DNA of 64,000 nt from ZC4RG25 sp041687075 (GCA_041687075.1 JAWLCO010000006.1:7482-71481); one strand, 5' to 3'; counted from the stretch's first letter, positions 24,877-34,031 are shown. Translations and numbers: made by a program. Notes: generated by a model not told the origin, from the letters alone.

Positions 24877-27600
24877 TCACTCCGCCGCCGGCTCCGGCAC
24901 CCGGGACTTGCCGGCGCGTGGCTTGACCGCTTTCTTTGCTGGCGCCTTCTTGGCCGCGGCCGAGGTCTTCTTGCCGGGGGCCTTTTCCGAAACGGCTTTC
25001 GCGGCGGCGGCTTTCTTCGCCGGAGCCTTCGCCCTGCCACGTTTGGTGCCGTTGCTGGCCGCCCGAGCCTCCAGCAACTGGATCGCCTCCTCGAGCGTCA
25101 CCTCGGCCGGCTCCTTGCCCTTGGGCAGCGTGGCATTGACGGAGCCGTGCTTGACGTAAGGTCCGTAGCGTCCGGACAGCACCTCCACCTTGCCGCCTTG
25201 AGGATGCTCGCCGAGATCCTTGAGAACCTGCGCCTTCGGCCGCTGCCACTTGCCCTTGCCGCCGGCCGCCTTCTCGGCAAGCAAAGTCACCGCGCGGTTG
25301 ATGCCGATCGTGAACACGTCTTCGAGACTTTCGAGGTTGGCGTAGGTTCCTTCGTGGAGCACGAAGGGCCCATAACGGCCAATCCCTGCTGTGATCGGCT
25401 TGCCCGTCTCCGGGTGCAGGCCGACCTCGCGCGGCAGAGCCAGGAGCTGCAACGCGCGCTCCAGGTCGATCGTGGCCGCGTCCATGCCGCGCGGAATGGA
25501 GGCACGCTTCGGCTTCTCGCCATCCTCCGCCTCGCCGAGCTGGACGTACGGACCGAAGCGACCCGTGCGCAGGGTCACAGGCAGGCCAGTATCGGGGTCG
25601 TAGCCCAGCAGCTTGCCTTCCGGCGGCGTCGTCTCCACCTCGCCCTGGGGCTCGGTGAACTGGCGGGTGTAGCGGCACTCCGGGTAGTTCGAGCAGCCGA
25701 TGAAGGCACCGAAGCGCCCGACCTTGAGGCTCAGCCGGCCGGAGCCGCAGACAGGGCAGGTACGCGGATCACCACCGTCGGCGCGCGGCGGGAAGATGTG
25801 GGGCCCGAGGATCTCGTTCAGCGCCTCCAGCACCTCGCTGACGCGGAGGTCCTTGATACCGTCGACGGCGCCGGTGAAGTCGCGCCAGAAGTCGCGCAGC
25901 ACATCCTTCCACTGCAACTTGCCGTCGGAGATGAGGTCCAGCTTCTCCTCGAGGTCCGCGGTGAAATCGAACTCCACGTAGCGGCGGAAGAAGCTCTCCA
26001 GGAAAGCGATGACCAGCCGGCCCTTGTCCTCCGGAATCATGCGCTTCTTCTCGAGCCGCACATAGCCGCGCTCCCGCAGCACGGCGAGGGTCGTGGCGTA
26101 TGTCGAGGGGCGGCCGATCCCGAGCTCCTCCATGCGCTTGACGAGGGTGGCCTCGGTGTAGCGCGGGGGCGGCTCGGTGAAATGCTGGCTGGCAGTGACG
26201 GCCCTGTCCTTCAGTGCATCGCCGCGCTCGAGCGGTGGCAGGCGTCGGCTGTCGTCCTCATCCTCCAGGTCCACCTGGTCTTTGGACGCGACGCGGTCGT
26301 CGCGGCCTTCCGAGTAGAGCCGCATGAAGCCGTCGAACACGACGACGGAACCGGTGGCGCGCAGGCCGTACGCCTTGCCATCCTTGCCGTTGACGCCGAT
26401 CTCGACCGTCGTCTGCTCGAGCTCGGCTGGCGCCATCTGGCTCGCGATCGTCCGGCACCAGATGAGCTCGTAGAGAGCGGCCTGGTCCTTCTCCAGATAG
26501 CGGGCGACATCGCGGGGGCGGCGGCTCGGGTCCGTCGGCCGGATCGCCTCGTGCGCCTCCTGGGCGTTCTTGGCCTTGCTCTTGTACTCCCGCGCGAACG
26601 GCGTGTAGCGCTGCCCGTACTCGCCAGCGATCACGCGGCGGATTTCGGAGACCGCCTCCGGCACGATCTGTACGCCGTCGGTACGCATGTAGGTGATGAG
26701 ACCCACCGTCTCGCCGCCAAGATCGATGCCCTCGTAAAGGCGCTGCGCCACCTGCATGGTCTGCTTGGCCGAAAAGCCGAGCTTGCGAGAGGCTTCCTGC
26801 TGCAGTGTGGATGTCGTGAACGGAGCGGCGGGATTGCGCCGGACGGCCTTCTTCTCGACCGATGAGACCGTGAACCGGCCGCCCTCGATGGCTGCCTTGA
26901 TGGCATTGGCGCTCGCCGAGTCCTTGATGTCGAGCTTCTTGAGGGACCGCCCGTCGATGGCAACGAGGCGCGAGCGCACGTCCTCGCCTTTGGTCGTGGC
27001 GAGCAACGCCTCGATGGTCCAGTATTCCTCGGACTTGAACGCCTCGATCTCGGCCTCGCGGTCGCAGACGAGGCGCAGCGCCACAGACTGCACGCGGCCT
27101 GCCGAGCGAGCGCCCGGCAGTTTGCGCCACAGCACCGGCGACAGCGTGAAACCGACGAGGTAATCGAGCGCGCGGCGGGCGAGGTAGGCCTCCACCAGCG
27201 GGGCATCGATGGCCCTCGGGTGCTTCATCGCGGTGAGCACCGCGTCCTTCGTGACGGCATTGAAGGTGACACGCTCGACCGGCACGCCCTTCCTCAGCGC
27301 CCGCCTCTGATCGAGCAACTGCAGGATGTGCCAGGAGATCGCCTCGCCCTCGCGGTCAGGGTCGGTGGCCAGAATGACCTTATCGGCCTTCTTCACCGCG
27401 TCAGCGATCTCCCGCATCACCTTGGCGGCCCTGGAATCGACATCCCAGTGCATCGCGAAGTCGTGGTCGGGCTCCACCGAGCCATCCTTCGAGGGCAGAT
27501 CGCGGACGTGTCCGTAGGACGGGATCACCTTGTATCCCGAGCCCAGGTACTTGTTGATCGTCTTGGCCTTCGCAGCCGATTCCACGATGACGATGTTCAT
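24877..27600 (-). CDS. topA: DNA topoisomerase I
   Basis: TopA relaxes negative supercoils through a 5'-phosphotyrosine link. The protein (907 residues) begins MNIVIVESAAKAKTINKYLG (TOPRIM) and has GLITYMRTDG with the active-site Tyr near residue 304. It carries a C4 zinc ribbon (CPVCGSGRLSLKVGRFGAFI then GCSNYPEC) and several C-terminal repeat domains (RTGRFGPYVQLGE, GIGRYGPFVLHEG, LSGRYGPYVKHG). The C terminus is a Lys/Ala-rich tail of about 50 residues, resembling histone H1-like tails. The start at 27600 has GGAAAG upstream; the longer frame to 27732 is intergenic. Confidence 0.97.
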   Translation of the reverse strand: MNIVIVESAAKAKTINKYLGSGYKVIPSYGHVRDLPSKDGSVEPDHDFAMHWDVDSRAAKVMREIADAVKKADKVILATDPDREGEAISWHILQLLDQRRALRKGVPVERVTFNAVTKDAVLTAMKHPRAIDAPLVEAYLARRALDYLVGFTLSPVLWRKLPGARSAGRVQSVALRLVCDREAEIEAFKSEEYWTIEALLATTKGEDVRSRLVAIDGRSLKKLDIKDSASANAIKAAIEGGRFTVSSVEKKAVRRNPAAPFTTSTLQQEASRKLGFSAKQTMQVAQRLYEGIDLGGETVGLITYMRTDGVQIVPEAVSEIRRVIAGEYGQRYTPFAREYKSKAKNAQEAHEAIRPTDPSRRPRDVARYLEKDQAALYELIWCRTIASQMAPAELEQTTVEIGVNGKDGKAYGLRATGSVVVFDGFMRLYSEGRDDRVASKDQVDLEDEDDSRRLPPLERGDALKDRAVTASQHFTEPPPRYTEATLVKRMEELGIGRPSTYATTLAVLRERGYVRLEKKRMIPEDKGRLVIAFLESFFRRYVEFDFTADLEEKLDLISDGKLQWKDVLRDFWRDFTGAVDGIKDLRVSEVLEALNEILGPHIFPPRADGGDPRTCPVCGSGRLSLKVGRFGAFIGCSNYPECRYTRQFTEPQGEVETTPPEGKLLGYDPDTGLPVTLRTGRFGPYVQLGEAEDGEKPKRASIPRGMDAATIDLERALQLLALPREVGLHPETGKPITAGIGRYGPFVLHEGTYANLESLEDVFTIGINRAVTLLAEKAAGGKGKWQRPKAQVLKDLGEHPQGGKVEVLSGRYGPYVKHGSVNATLPKGKEPAEVTLEEAIQLLEARAASNGTKRGRAKAPAKKAAAAKAVSEKAPGKKTSAAAKKAPAKKAVKPRAGKSRVPEPAAE

Positions 27601-27751
27601 GTGCTTTCCGGGGTCCCCCAGCTGCGGCTCTTCCCTTACCGTCGCCCGCAGCAGGCACTTGCGCGGGGCCGCGCCAGATCCGTCGTTAACATTCAGGTCG
27701 GGGAAGATGGGTGATGGCCGTGGCGAAGTCAAATGAGGTCAATGTGCAAAA

Positions 27752-27785
27752 AATGCATATTGTCTTCGAGACAAGCATATTCTAG
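27752..27785. promoter_or_regulatory. inverted repeat between topA and the 88-residue gene
   Basis: TTGTCT (27760-27765) and AGACAA (27769-27774) are perfect arms around TCG, flanked by ATGC and GCAT. The element is A/T-rich relative to its surroundings and sits in the 248-bp divergent gap. It could be an operator or a small hairpin. Confidence 0.4.
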
Positions 27786-27848
27786 AAAGCACGCGGGCTG
27801 TAGGTGTAGCAGGTGGCAGCCTGACGGTCGAATGTTTGGGGGCATGCC

Positions 27849-28115
27849 ATGGAAGAGGCTCGGAGAGGAGACCGCACGCTGGCGCTTGTTCACGCAAGCC
27901 AGGAGCAAGATGGGTCCATGCCGGCAGAAGGCCCGGCGGCAAACGCAACGCGGGAGCACTTCGAGTACCTGGCGGACATGATCCGGCAGATGCAGGTTCT
28001 GGCCTGGCAGACGGGCTGCTCCCGGCTGGCGGAGCTCCTGGAGCTGGCGCATCGCGAGGCAGATCAGCAGCGGCGGGCCCGCCCGAGGCGCCTGAGCTGG
28101 CTCGAGCCGGCATGA
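27849..28115 (+). CDS. small hypothetical protein
   Basis: The product has 88 residues. Its middle, EHFEYLADMIRQMQVLAWQTGCSRLAEL followed by LELAHREADQQ, is a single long amphipathic helix pair seen in small Hyphomicrobiales proteins that I cannot name. It has one Cys and no signal or membrane segment. A G-rich stretch precedes the ATG at 27849; an internal ATG at 27918 would give a 65-residue form covering only the conserved part. No function is assigned. Confidence 0.65.
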   Translation: MEEARRGDRTLALVHASQEQDGSMPAEGPAANATREHFEYLADMIRQMQVLAWQTGCSRLAELLELAHREADQQRRARPRRLSWLEPA

Positions 28116-28165
28116 GGCCGGTGCTGCCGGTTCGGCGACACGCGGGCACGGGGAGTTGGGAGATT

Positions 28166-29353
28166 TCAGTCGCGGCCGGTCACCAGTGAGACGAGCTGGC
28201 TGCCGTGGTGTTCGAGGCGGCCGGCGAGCGCCAGCTCCAGCAGGACGGTCTGGACGATGCGTATCGGCAGCTGCGTGGCCCGGGCCACCTCATCGATATG
28301 GACCGGGGCAGGGCCCAAAGCGGCGATGACGCGTGACCGCTCATCCCGCTCCACCTGCGGCAATGGTTCCGGTGCGGCATCGCGTGCAGGGGCGGGTTCC
28401 TCGAGGAGCTGGATTTGGCCTGATACGGCTTGGCGGGGCCGGCCGAACGGCTGCAGCGCGTTCACCACATCCTCTGCGCAGGTGATGAGCGTGGCCCCCT
28501 CCTTGATGAGATGATTGGTTCCGGCTGCCCGAGGGTCGAGCGGATGGCCGGGCACGGCGAACACCTCCCGGCCCTGGTCCGCGGCTCTGCGGGCAGTAAT
28601 CAGCGATCCCGAGCGGCGGGCCGCCTCGACAACCACCACCCCAAGCGACAGGCCCGAGATGATCCGGTTGCGGCGCGGGAAATCATTCCCCCGCGGCTGA
28701 AAGCCGGGCGGCTGCTCACCGACGAGGCAGCCCCGTTCTGCAATGGCGTGATGCAGATCGGCATTCTGTGGCGGGTAGATCATATCGAGCCCGCCTGCCA
28801 GCACGGCGACAGTCCCGGTCTCCAGCGCGGCGTGGTGCGCGGCCGTGTCGATGCCGAGCGCGAGCCCGGAGGTCACGACGTAGCCGGCCTCGCCGAGACC
28901 GGCAGCGATCTGCCGCGTGAGCTGCTGACCCGCGGCGGAGGCGGCACGCGAGCCGACGATCCCGATGGCCGGACGCGCGAGCAGCCGGTCGTCACCCTTC
29001 ACGTAGATGAGCGGTGGCGCACCATCGATAACGGCAAGTGCTGCGGGGTAGCCGGGCTCGATCGTGAACAGTGGGCGTGCCCCGATGCGTTCCGCCGCGG
29101 CCAGTTCCGCTTCGGCTGCCGCTTCCGGGCAGATGCGTATGGCCGTTCGCCGTCCGCCGCGCGCTGACAGCTCAGGCAGTGCGGCGAGAGCAGCCCGCGC
29201 GCCGCCGAAATGATTGATGAGCGCCCGGAAGGTTGCGGGCCCGACGTTTTCCGAGCGGATGAGCCGCAGGCAGGCGAGGCGCTGACTGTCGTCGAGGCGG
29301 GCGGTCGGCAGCGGCGGTGGCTTGGGCCTGGTGATTTTGTCAGGCGCGCGCAC
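28166..29353 (-). CDS. dprA: DNA-processing protein DprA
   Basis: DprA protects incoming single-stranded DNA and loads RecA in natural transformation; many non-competent bacteria keep it. The 395-residue protein has an N-terminal SAM-like region (RLIRSENVGPATFRALINHFGG), the Rossmann DprA core (IGIVGSRAASAAGQQLTRQ, VVTSGLALGIDTAAHHAAL, GTVAVLAGGLDMIYPPQN, RNRIISGLSLGVVVVEAA, VFAVPGHPLDPRAAGTNHLI) and a C-terminal winged-helix region (PVHIDEVARATQLPIRIVQTVL). It starts with GTG inside the plsY 3' end (14-bp overlap), so it is translationally coupled. Confidence 0.95.
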   Translation of the reverse strand: MRAPDKITRPKPPPLPTARLDDSQRLACLRLIRSENVGPATFRALINHFGGARAALAALPELSARGGRRTAIRICPEAAAEAELAAAERIGARPLFTIEPGYPAALAVIDGAPPLIYVKGDDRLLARPAIGIVGSRAASAAGQQLTRQIAAGLGEAGYVVTSGLALGIDTAAHHAALETGTVAVLAGGLDMIYPPQNADLHHAIAERGCLVGEQPPGFQPRGNDFPRRNRIISGLSLGVVVVEAARRSGSLITARRAADQGREVFAVPGHPLDPRAAGTNHLIKEGATLITCAEDVVNALQPFGRPRQAVSGQIQLLEEPAPARDAAPEPLPQVERDERSRVIAALGPAPVHIDEVARATQLPIRIVQTVLLELALAGRLEHHGSQLVSLVTGRD

Positions 29354-29942
29354 CGATCTTGCTCTCCGTGCCGGCCATCAGGCGCTGGATGTTGGCGTGA
29401 TGCTTCAAGGCGAGAAGGACGCTGAGCACCGCCATCAGCAGTGCGATCTGGTCCTCGCCCAGGAACCAGAGGAGCAGCGGTGTCGTGATGCTTGCCGTCA
29501 GCGCCGAGAGTGAAGAGTAACGGGTCAGCACGGCGACCGCGAGCCAGACGGCGCAGAAGGCCAGCGCCGCCGGAAAGTGAAGGCCGATCAGGACGCCGAT
29601 GTAGGTCGCGACGCCCTTGCCGCCCTTGAAGCCGAGCCAGACGGGGAAGATGTGCCCCAGGAACGCGCCAAGTCCACTCGCCAGCGCTGCTACCGGACCG
29701 CCGACTGCAGACCCGATCAGAACTCCGGCAGTGCCCTTGAGGGCATCGAGCATCAGCGTAGCGGCCGCGAGCGCCTTGTTTCCCGTCCGAAGCACGTTGG
29801 TCGCGCCGATGTTTCCGGAGCCGATGCTGCGGATGTCGCCCATCCCGGCCAGGCGCGTCAGCAGCAGCCCGAAGGGGATCGACCCCAGTGCATAGCCGAT
29901 GGCCAGCGCAAGAACGAGGGTGGTGTTCGCAAATTCAGTCAT
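29340..29942 (-). CDS. plsY: glycerol-3-phosphate acyltransferase PlsY
   Basis: PlsY transfers the acyl group from acyl-phosphate to glycerol-3-phosphate, the first step of phospholipid synthesis. The 200-residue inner-membrane protein has the expected hydrophobic segments and the three conserved cytoplasmic motifs: GSIPFGLLL, RSIGSGNIGATNVLRTGNK and GFKGGKGVATYIG. It sits between pyrC' and dprA in a tight minus-strand operon, an arrangement common in Hyphomicrobiales. Confidence 0.96.
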   Translation of the reverse strand: MTEFANTTLVLALAIGYALGSIPFGLLLTRLAGMGDIRSIGSGNIGATNVLRTGNKALAAATLMLDALKGTAGVLIGSAVGGPVAALASGLGAFLGHIFPVWLGFKGGKGVATYIGVLIGLHFPAALAFCAVWLAVAVLTRYSSLSALTASITTPLLLWFLGEDQIALLMAVLSVLLALKHHANIQRLMAGTESKIGARA

Positions 29943-29978
29943 GTGGTGGTCACTGCGCGGAGCGCTGCGGGCGCATCC

Positions 29979-31325
29979 TCATCCCCGCGGCGTGTCAGGG
30001 TATCGATACACCGTTTCGCCTTCAACCATGGTCAGCAGGATGCGGCCTTGCATCTTGCTCTCGTCGAACGGCGAGTTCTTGGAGCGTGAGCGCAGAAGCT
30101 CGCGGTCGACGACCCACGGCTGGCCCATGTCGAACAGCATGAGATCGGCCGGTGCGCCTTTCTGCAGCCGGCCCGAGGGCAGGCCCAGCAGGCGGGCCGG
30201 ACTGCTTGTCATGGCGCGGAGCAGGACCATCAGGCTCACGCCGTCGGTGTAGTGGAGCCGCAGGGCCGCCGACAGCAGCGTCTCGAGCCCGATCGCCCCA
30301 TCGGCCGCTTCCGCAAACGGGCGGCGCTTCACGTCAGCGTCCTGCGGGTCGTGGCTCGACACGATGACGTCGATATCCCCCGCAGCCAGCCCGCGGACGA
30401 GTGCCGACCGATCGTCCTCCGCACGCAGCGGCGGGCGCAGTTTGAAGAAGGTCCGGTACGACCCGATGTCATTTTCGTTGAGCGCCAGATGATTGATCGA
30501 CGCTCCGCACGTGACCGGCAGGCCCGCGGCCTTGGCAGCGCGAATGATGTCGAGGCTCTCGCGGCAGGAGATGGTTGCCGCGTGGTAGCGCCCGCCAGTG
30601 ATTTCGACGAGGCGGATATCCCGCTCCAGCACGATCGTCTCGGCCGCCTTCGGGGCGCCGACCAGGCCCAGCCGCGCCGCGACGTGGCCCGCGTTCATGC
30701 AGGTGCCGTCGGCAAGATAGGGGTCTTCCGCGTGGTGCACGATGAGCGTGCCGAAGTCCTTGGCGTAGAGCAAGGCGTTGCGCATCACCTTGGTGTTGGC
30801 GACGCTGCTCTTGCCATTGGAAAAGGCAATCGCCCCGGCGCGCTTCAGCAGGCCGATCTCGGTGATCTCCTGGCCTTCGAGCCCCTTGGTCAGCGCCGCC
30901 ATGGTGTGGACGTTGACAACGGCATTGTCGCGTGCGCGCCGCTGGATGAAGTCGACGAGTGCCACCTGATCTATCACCGGGTTCGTGTCCGGCATGACCA
31001 CGATGGTCGTCACGCCGCCCGCGGCGGCCGCCTGGCTGGCGGTCTTCAGCGTCTCACGGTGCTCGGCGCCGGGCTCGCCCGTGAACACCTGCATGTCGAT
31101 CAGGCCGGGTGCCAGTATGTGCCCCTTGCAGTCGATCACCTCGGCGCCTTCGGGCGCGCTGCGGCGCAGGTGGCCGCCGATATCGGCGATCTCGCCGTCG
31201 GCGACGAGCAGGCCGCCCGGCTCGTCCCGGTTCGAAGCCGGATCGATGAGGCGCGCATTGATGAAGACCGTGCGGCTCGCCGTATTCGCGTGCTGTGAGT
31301 TCTGGGCGCGCATCTGCCGGCTCAT
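29979..31325 (-). CDS. pyrC: dihydroorotase homologue lacking metal ligands (PyrC'-type, probably non-catalytic)
   Basis: The 448-residue protein is clearly of the class I dihydroorotase fold (ILAPGLIDM..., GVTTIVVMPDTNP, GAIGLETLLSAAL). However, the metal-binding HxH after GLID is replaced by GLIDMQVFTGEPG. The downstream His-rich ligand positions are altered too: GASINHLALNEND instead of a paired-His motif, and SSHDPQDADVKRR at the usual Asp site. Such homologues accompany PyrB as inactive structural subunits in Pseudomonas and relatives, so a second, active dihydroorotase is expected elsewhere. Its ATG overlaps the pyrB stop (ATGA). Annotation as an active enzyme would be unsafe. Confidence 0.85.
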   Translation of the reverse strand: MSRQMRAQNSQHANTASRTVFINARLIDPASNRDEPGGLLVADGEIADIGGHLRRSAPEGAEVIDCKGHILAPGLIDMQVFTGEPGAEHRETLKTASQAAAAGGVTTIVVMPDTNPVIDQVALVDFIQRRARDNAVVNVHTMAALTKGLEGQEITEIGLLKRAGAIAFSNGKSSVANTKVMRNALLYAKDFGTLIVHHAEDPYLADGTCMNAGHVAARLGLVGAPKAAETIVLERDIRLVEITGGRYHAATISCRESLDIIRAAKAAGLPVTCGASINHLALNENDIGSYRTFFKLRPPLRAEDDRSALVRGLAAGDIDVIVSSHDPQDADVKRRPFAEAADGAIGLETLLSAALRLHYTDGVSLMVLLRAMTSSPARLLGLPSGRLQKGAPADLMLFDMGQPWVVDRELLRSRSKNSPFDESKMQGRILLTMVEGETVYRYPDTPRG

Positions 31326-32281
31326 CGGTTGGGAAGGTTGCGGGCGAGCGCCTCGAGCACGGCCATGCGCACGGCCACGCCCATCTCGACCTGCTCGCGG
31401 ATCAGGCTACGGGAGTGGTCTGCGATCGTCGACGCGATTTCGACTCCCCGGTTCATGGGGCCGGGGTGCATGATGAGCGCATCGGGCTTGGCCCGCGCCA
31501 GCTTCTCGTGGTCGAGCCCGAAGAAGTGGAAATACTCGCGGATGGACGGCACCAGCGAGCCCTGCATGCGCTCGCGCTGCAGCCGCAGCATCATCACGAT
31601 ATCCGCGCCTTCCAGCCCCTTCCACATGTCCGTGAAGACCTCCGCGCCGAAGCGTTCGGGCTCGGCGGGCAGCAGCGTCGATGGCGCGATCAGCCGCACG
31701 CGCGCACCCATCGTGTTCAGCACGTTGATATTCGAACGCGCCACGCGGCTGTGCAGGATGTCTCCGCAGATGGCCACCGTCAGCCCGGCGATGCGGCCCT
31801 TCGCACGGCGGATGGTGAGCGCATCGAGAAGTGCCTGCGTCGGGTGCTGGTGAGCGCCGTCGCCCGCATTGATGACCGAGCAGTCGACCTTCTGCGCCAG
31901 CAACTCGACGGCACCGGCCGCGTAGTGGCGCACGGCGATGATGTCCGGCCGCATGGCGTTCAGCGTCATCGCCGTGTCGATCAGCGTCTCGCCCTTCTGC
32001 ACCGAGGAGGTCGAGACGTTCATGTTCATGACGTCGGCCCCCAGCCGCTTGCCCGCGAGCTCGAAGGAGCTCTGCGTGCGGGTGGATGCCTCGAAGAACA
32101 GGTTGATGAGGGTGCGGCCCCTGAGGTCGTCGCGCTTCTTGTTGACCTGCCGGTTGGTCTCGGCGGCCTTGTCGGCAAGGTCGAGAAGCGCGGTGATCTC
32201 CCCCGCCGTCAAGGTTTCGCAGGTCAATAGATGGCGGTGAGGGAAGAACGTGTGGTCAGCGGATGGGGCGGTGCTGGTCAT
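31322..32281 (-). CDS. pyrB: aspartate carbamoyltransferase catalytic subunit
   Basis: PyrB condenses carbamoyl phosphate and aspartate in pyrimidine synthesis. The 319-residue protein shows the carbamoyl-phosphate loop FEASTRTQSSFELAGKRLGA, VRHYAAGAVELL, GAHQHPTQALLDALT, ICGDILHSRVARSN and HPGPMNRGVEI. No regulatory subunit gene (pyrI) is adjacent; a complex with the neighbouring PyrC homologue is likely. ATG at 32281 was used instead of an upstream TTG. It is the first gene of the pyrB-pyrC'-plsY-dprA operon, and a palindromic repeat lies in its upstream region. Confidence 0.97.
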   Translation of the reverse strand: MTSTAPSADHTFFPHRHLLTCETLTAGEITALLDLADKAAETNRQVNKKRDDLRGRTLINLFFEASTRTQSSFELAGKRLGADVMNMNVSTSSVQKGETLIDTAMTLNAMRPDIIAVRHYAAGAVELLAQKVDCSVINAGDGAHQHPTQALLDALTIRRAKGRIAGLTVAICGDILHSRVARSNINVLNTMGARVRLIAPSTLLPAEPERFGAEVFTDMWKGLEGADIVMMLRLQRERMQGSLVPSIREYFHFFGLDHEKLARAKPDALIMHPGPMNRGVEIASTIADHSRSLIREQVEMGVAVRMAVLEALARNLPNR

Positions 32282-32618
32282 CAAGGCCGGTTCTATAGGA
32301 GCAGTTCAGCGCTCCGGCAAGCGGATTGGCAAGGCTGTCGACAGGGGAACATGGGCGCCGATGGCGGGTTCCGGCTGAGAGGGGCGAGTAGCGAATGGCG
32401 AGTAGCGAATAGGGAGACAGACCCCCAGCTATTCGCCATTCGCCATTCGCCATTCGCCATTCCCTATTCGCTCGCCATCACAAACGGTTCTGGTTGGCTG
32501 GGCCGGCGTCGCGGTGCGGGGGTGTGGCTGGCGCGGAAGGATGGCTTCCGGCGCTTGCTCGATCGGCTCGAAGCTGGGAGACTGGCCGCCCACAGACCCC
32601 GGAGCCCATTTCAGCGCA
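32282..32618. other. divergent intergenic region, pyrB / MFS gene
   Basis: The 337-bp gap holds the second GCGAATA-family palindrome. Apart from that repeat no promoter, attenuator or leader peptide for pyrB was recognised. Confidence 0.6.
32384..32476. repeat. palindromic GCGAATA-family repeat, copy 2
   Basis: The left arm (32384-32415) has alternating GCGAGTA, GCGAATG and GCGAATA units ending in GGGA. The right arm (32428-32476) has four to five TATTCGC/CATTCGC units and ends TCCCTATTCGC. The arms are separated by only about 13 bp. Unlike the other two copies it lies between divergent genes. Confidence 0.9.
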
Positions 32619-33836
32619 ATGCAGCCCTTCCTGCCGCCGCTTCTCGTGGTGCTGGTGCCGCTTGTCGGCATGTCGGCGCTACACCTGTTCCTGCCCGTCG
32701 TTGCGCCGGCGATGATGGCGGCAGCCGGCGTCGATCCGACGGCTTACGGCTGGATTGCGGGTGCGGCGGGGCTCGGGTCGATCTGGCTCTACATGTCGAA
32801 CCACGGCATCACGCCGGCGCTCGGGCCGGTGCGGACGCTGCAGGCCGGTGTTCTTATCGGGCTTGCCGGCGCGACACTCGCCATGACGGCAGTCCTGCCG
32901 GCGATGGTGGCCGGCGCCGTGCTGCTCGGCTTCGGTTATTCGACCTCAACCCCCGGCGGCAGCCAGATTCTCGCCGACCAGACTCCCAGATCGCACTGGT
33001 CGATGCTGTTCTCCCTGCGGCAGGCGGGCGTGCCGCTCGGCGGCGTCATCGCGGGCGGGCTCGGCGGCTGGCTCATATCGCAGCTCGGGTGGCGGCCTGC
33101 TTTCGGGCTGGTCGGCCTGGTTTGCCTGACGCTTTGTGCTCCGCTGCTGACGGCACCCCGCCACTACAACACGATCCGGCCACTGAAGCCGTTTCGGGTC
33201 TCATCGATCTTCGCGCCGTCCAATCTTCAGCGCCCGTTCCGGGCGCTGGGTCTCGCGCCGGGGCTCGTCCGGCTCGCGGTCGCCTGCGTCGGCTTCGCGA
33301 CCGTCCAAAGCGCCTGCTTTTCGTTTTTCGTCATCTATCTGCACGCCGGTCTCGGCTACGGGCTGGCCCTTGCCGGAAGTTTGTTCGCCGCGCTGCAGGC
33401 GGCGAGCGTGCTGGGACGGATCGCGTTCGGCTTCGTAGCCGACCGCCTCGGTTCGCCGCGCCCGGTGCTGATGGTGCTCGCGGCCTGCTCCGCGGGTTCA
33501 GCATTGCTCATCGCGGCGCTCGGGCCGGGGCACGGGCCTCTGTTCCTGTTCGGCGTATCAGCCCTCGTCGGCGCGTCGGTCGCGACCTGGAACGGACTCT
33601 ATCTCGCAGAAGCGGCAAGCCTCGCGCCGCCCGAGTCGGTGAGCGAGGCGACGGCCGGCACGACGTTCTTCGTGTTCCTGACATACACGGTGACGCCGCC
33701 GGTCTTCGGTGCACTGATCAACGCGTTCGGATACGAGGCCGCATTCGTGGCCGCTGCGGTGGGGGCGGCGAGCTCGGGGGTGGTGTTGTTGCTGGGGCGG
33801 CGGTCGGAGCCCTTGTCCCAGCATGATTACCATTGA
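32619..33836 (+). CDS. MFS transporter
   Basis: The product (405 residues from ATG 32619) is a 12-helix major facilitator. The half-repeat pattern is visible: PFLPPLLVVLVPLVGMSAL (helix 1), GWIAGAAGLGSIWLYMS, GVPLGGVIAGGLGGW, and a second-half loop GRIAFGFVADRLGSPRPVL corresponding to the conserved GxxxDRxGRR motif. No substrate can be named. An upstream in-frame region from 32514 is hydrophilic and arginine-rich and is probably not translated, although the ribosome site at 32619 is weak (GGAG 14 bases away). Confidence 0.87.
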   Translation: MQPFLPPLLVVLVPLVGMSALHLFLPVVAPAMMAAAGVDPTAYGWIAGAAGLGSIWLYMSNHGITPALGPVRTLQAGVLIGLAGATLAMTAVLPAMVAGAVLLGFGYSTSTPGGSQILADQTPRSHWSMLFSLRQAGVPLGGVIAGGLGGWLISQLGWRPAFGLVGLVCLTLCAPLLTAPRHYNTIRPLKPFRVSSIFAPSNLQRPFRALGLAPGLVRLAVACVGFATVQSACFSFFVIYLHAGLGYGLALAGSLFAALQAASVLGRIAFGFVADRLGSPRPVLMVLAACSAGSALLIAALGPGHGPLFLFGVSALVGASVATWNGLYLAEAASLAPPESVSEATAGTTFFVFLTYTVTPPVFGALINAFGYEAAFVAAAVGAASSGVVLLLGRRSEPLSQHDYH

Positions 33837-33971
33837 GGCCACTCGGGGGCATCTGACGCCCGACTGGCCCTCGACCAAGCGAATGCGCCGAAACCGTGGC
33901 CGTTTTATCACGCCACTGAGCTGATTGGTTGGTTACGTAAGCAACGATCTTCCGCCTTTCGGAAGCTCGAA

Positions 33972-33977
33972 TATACT
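33972..33977 (+). promoter_or_regulatory. candidate -10 element before the outer-membrane protein gene
   Basis: TATACT lies 55 bp before the ATG in an A/T-rich stretch. A 6-bp inverted repeat, CTTCCG and CGGAAG around CCTTT (33949-33965), overlaps the expected -35 region and could be regulatory. Confidence 0.4.
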
Positions 33978-34031
33978 CGGTCCGTTAAATTGCTAACTTT
34001 TTGAGTAACGACCTTTCGCGGAGGAGGGGGC

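Noticed and set aside
24793..26865. 690-residue antisense frame over topA
   Set aside because: Shadow of topA without recognisable domains or a ribosome site.
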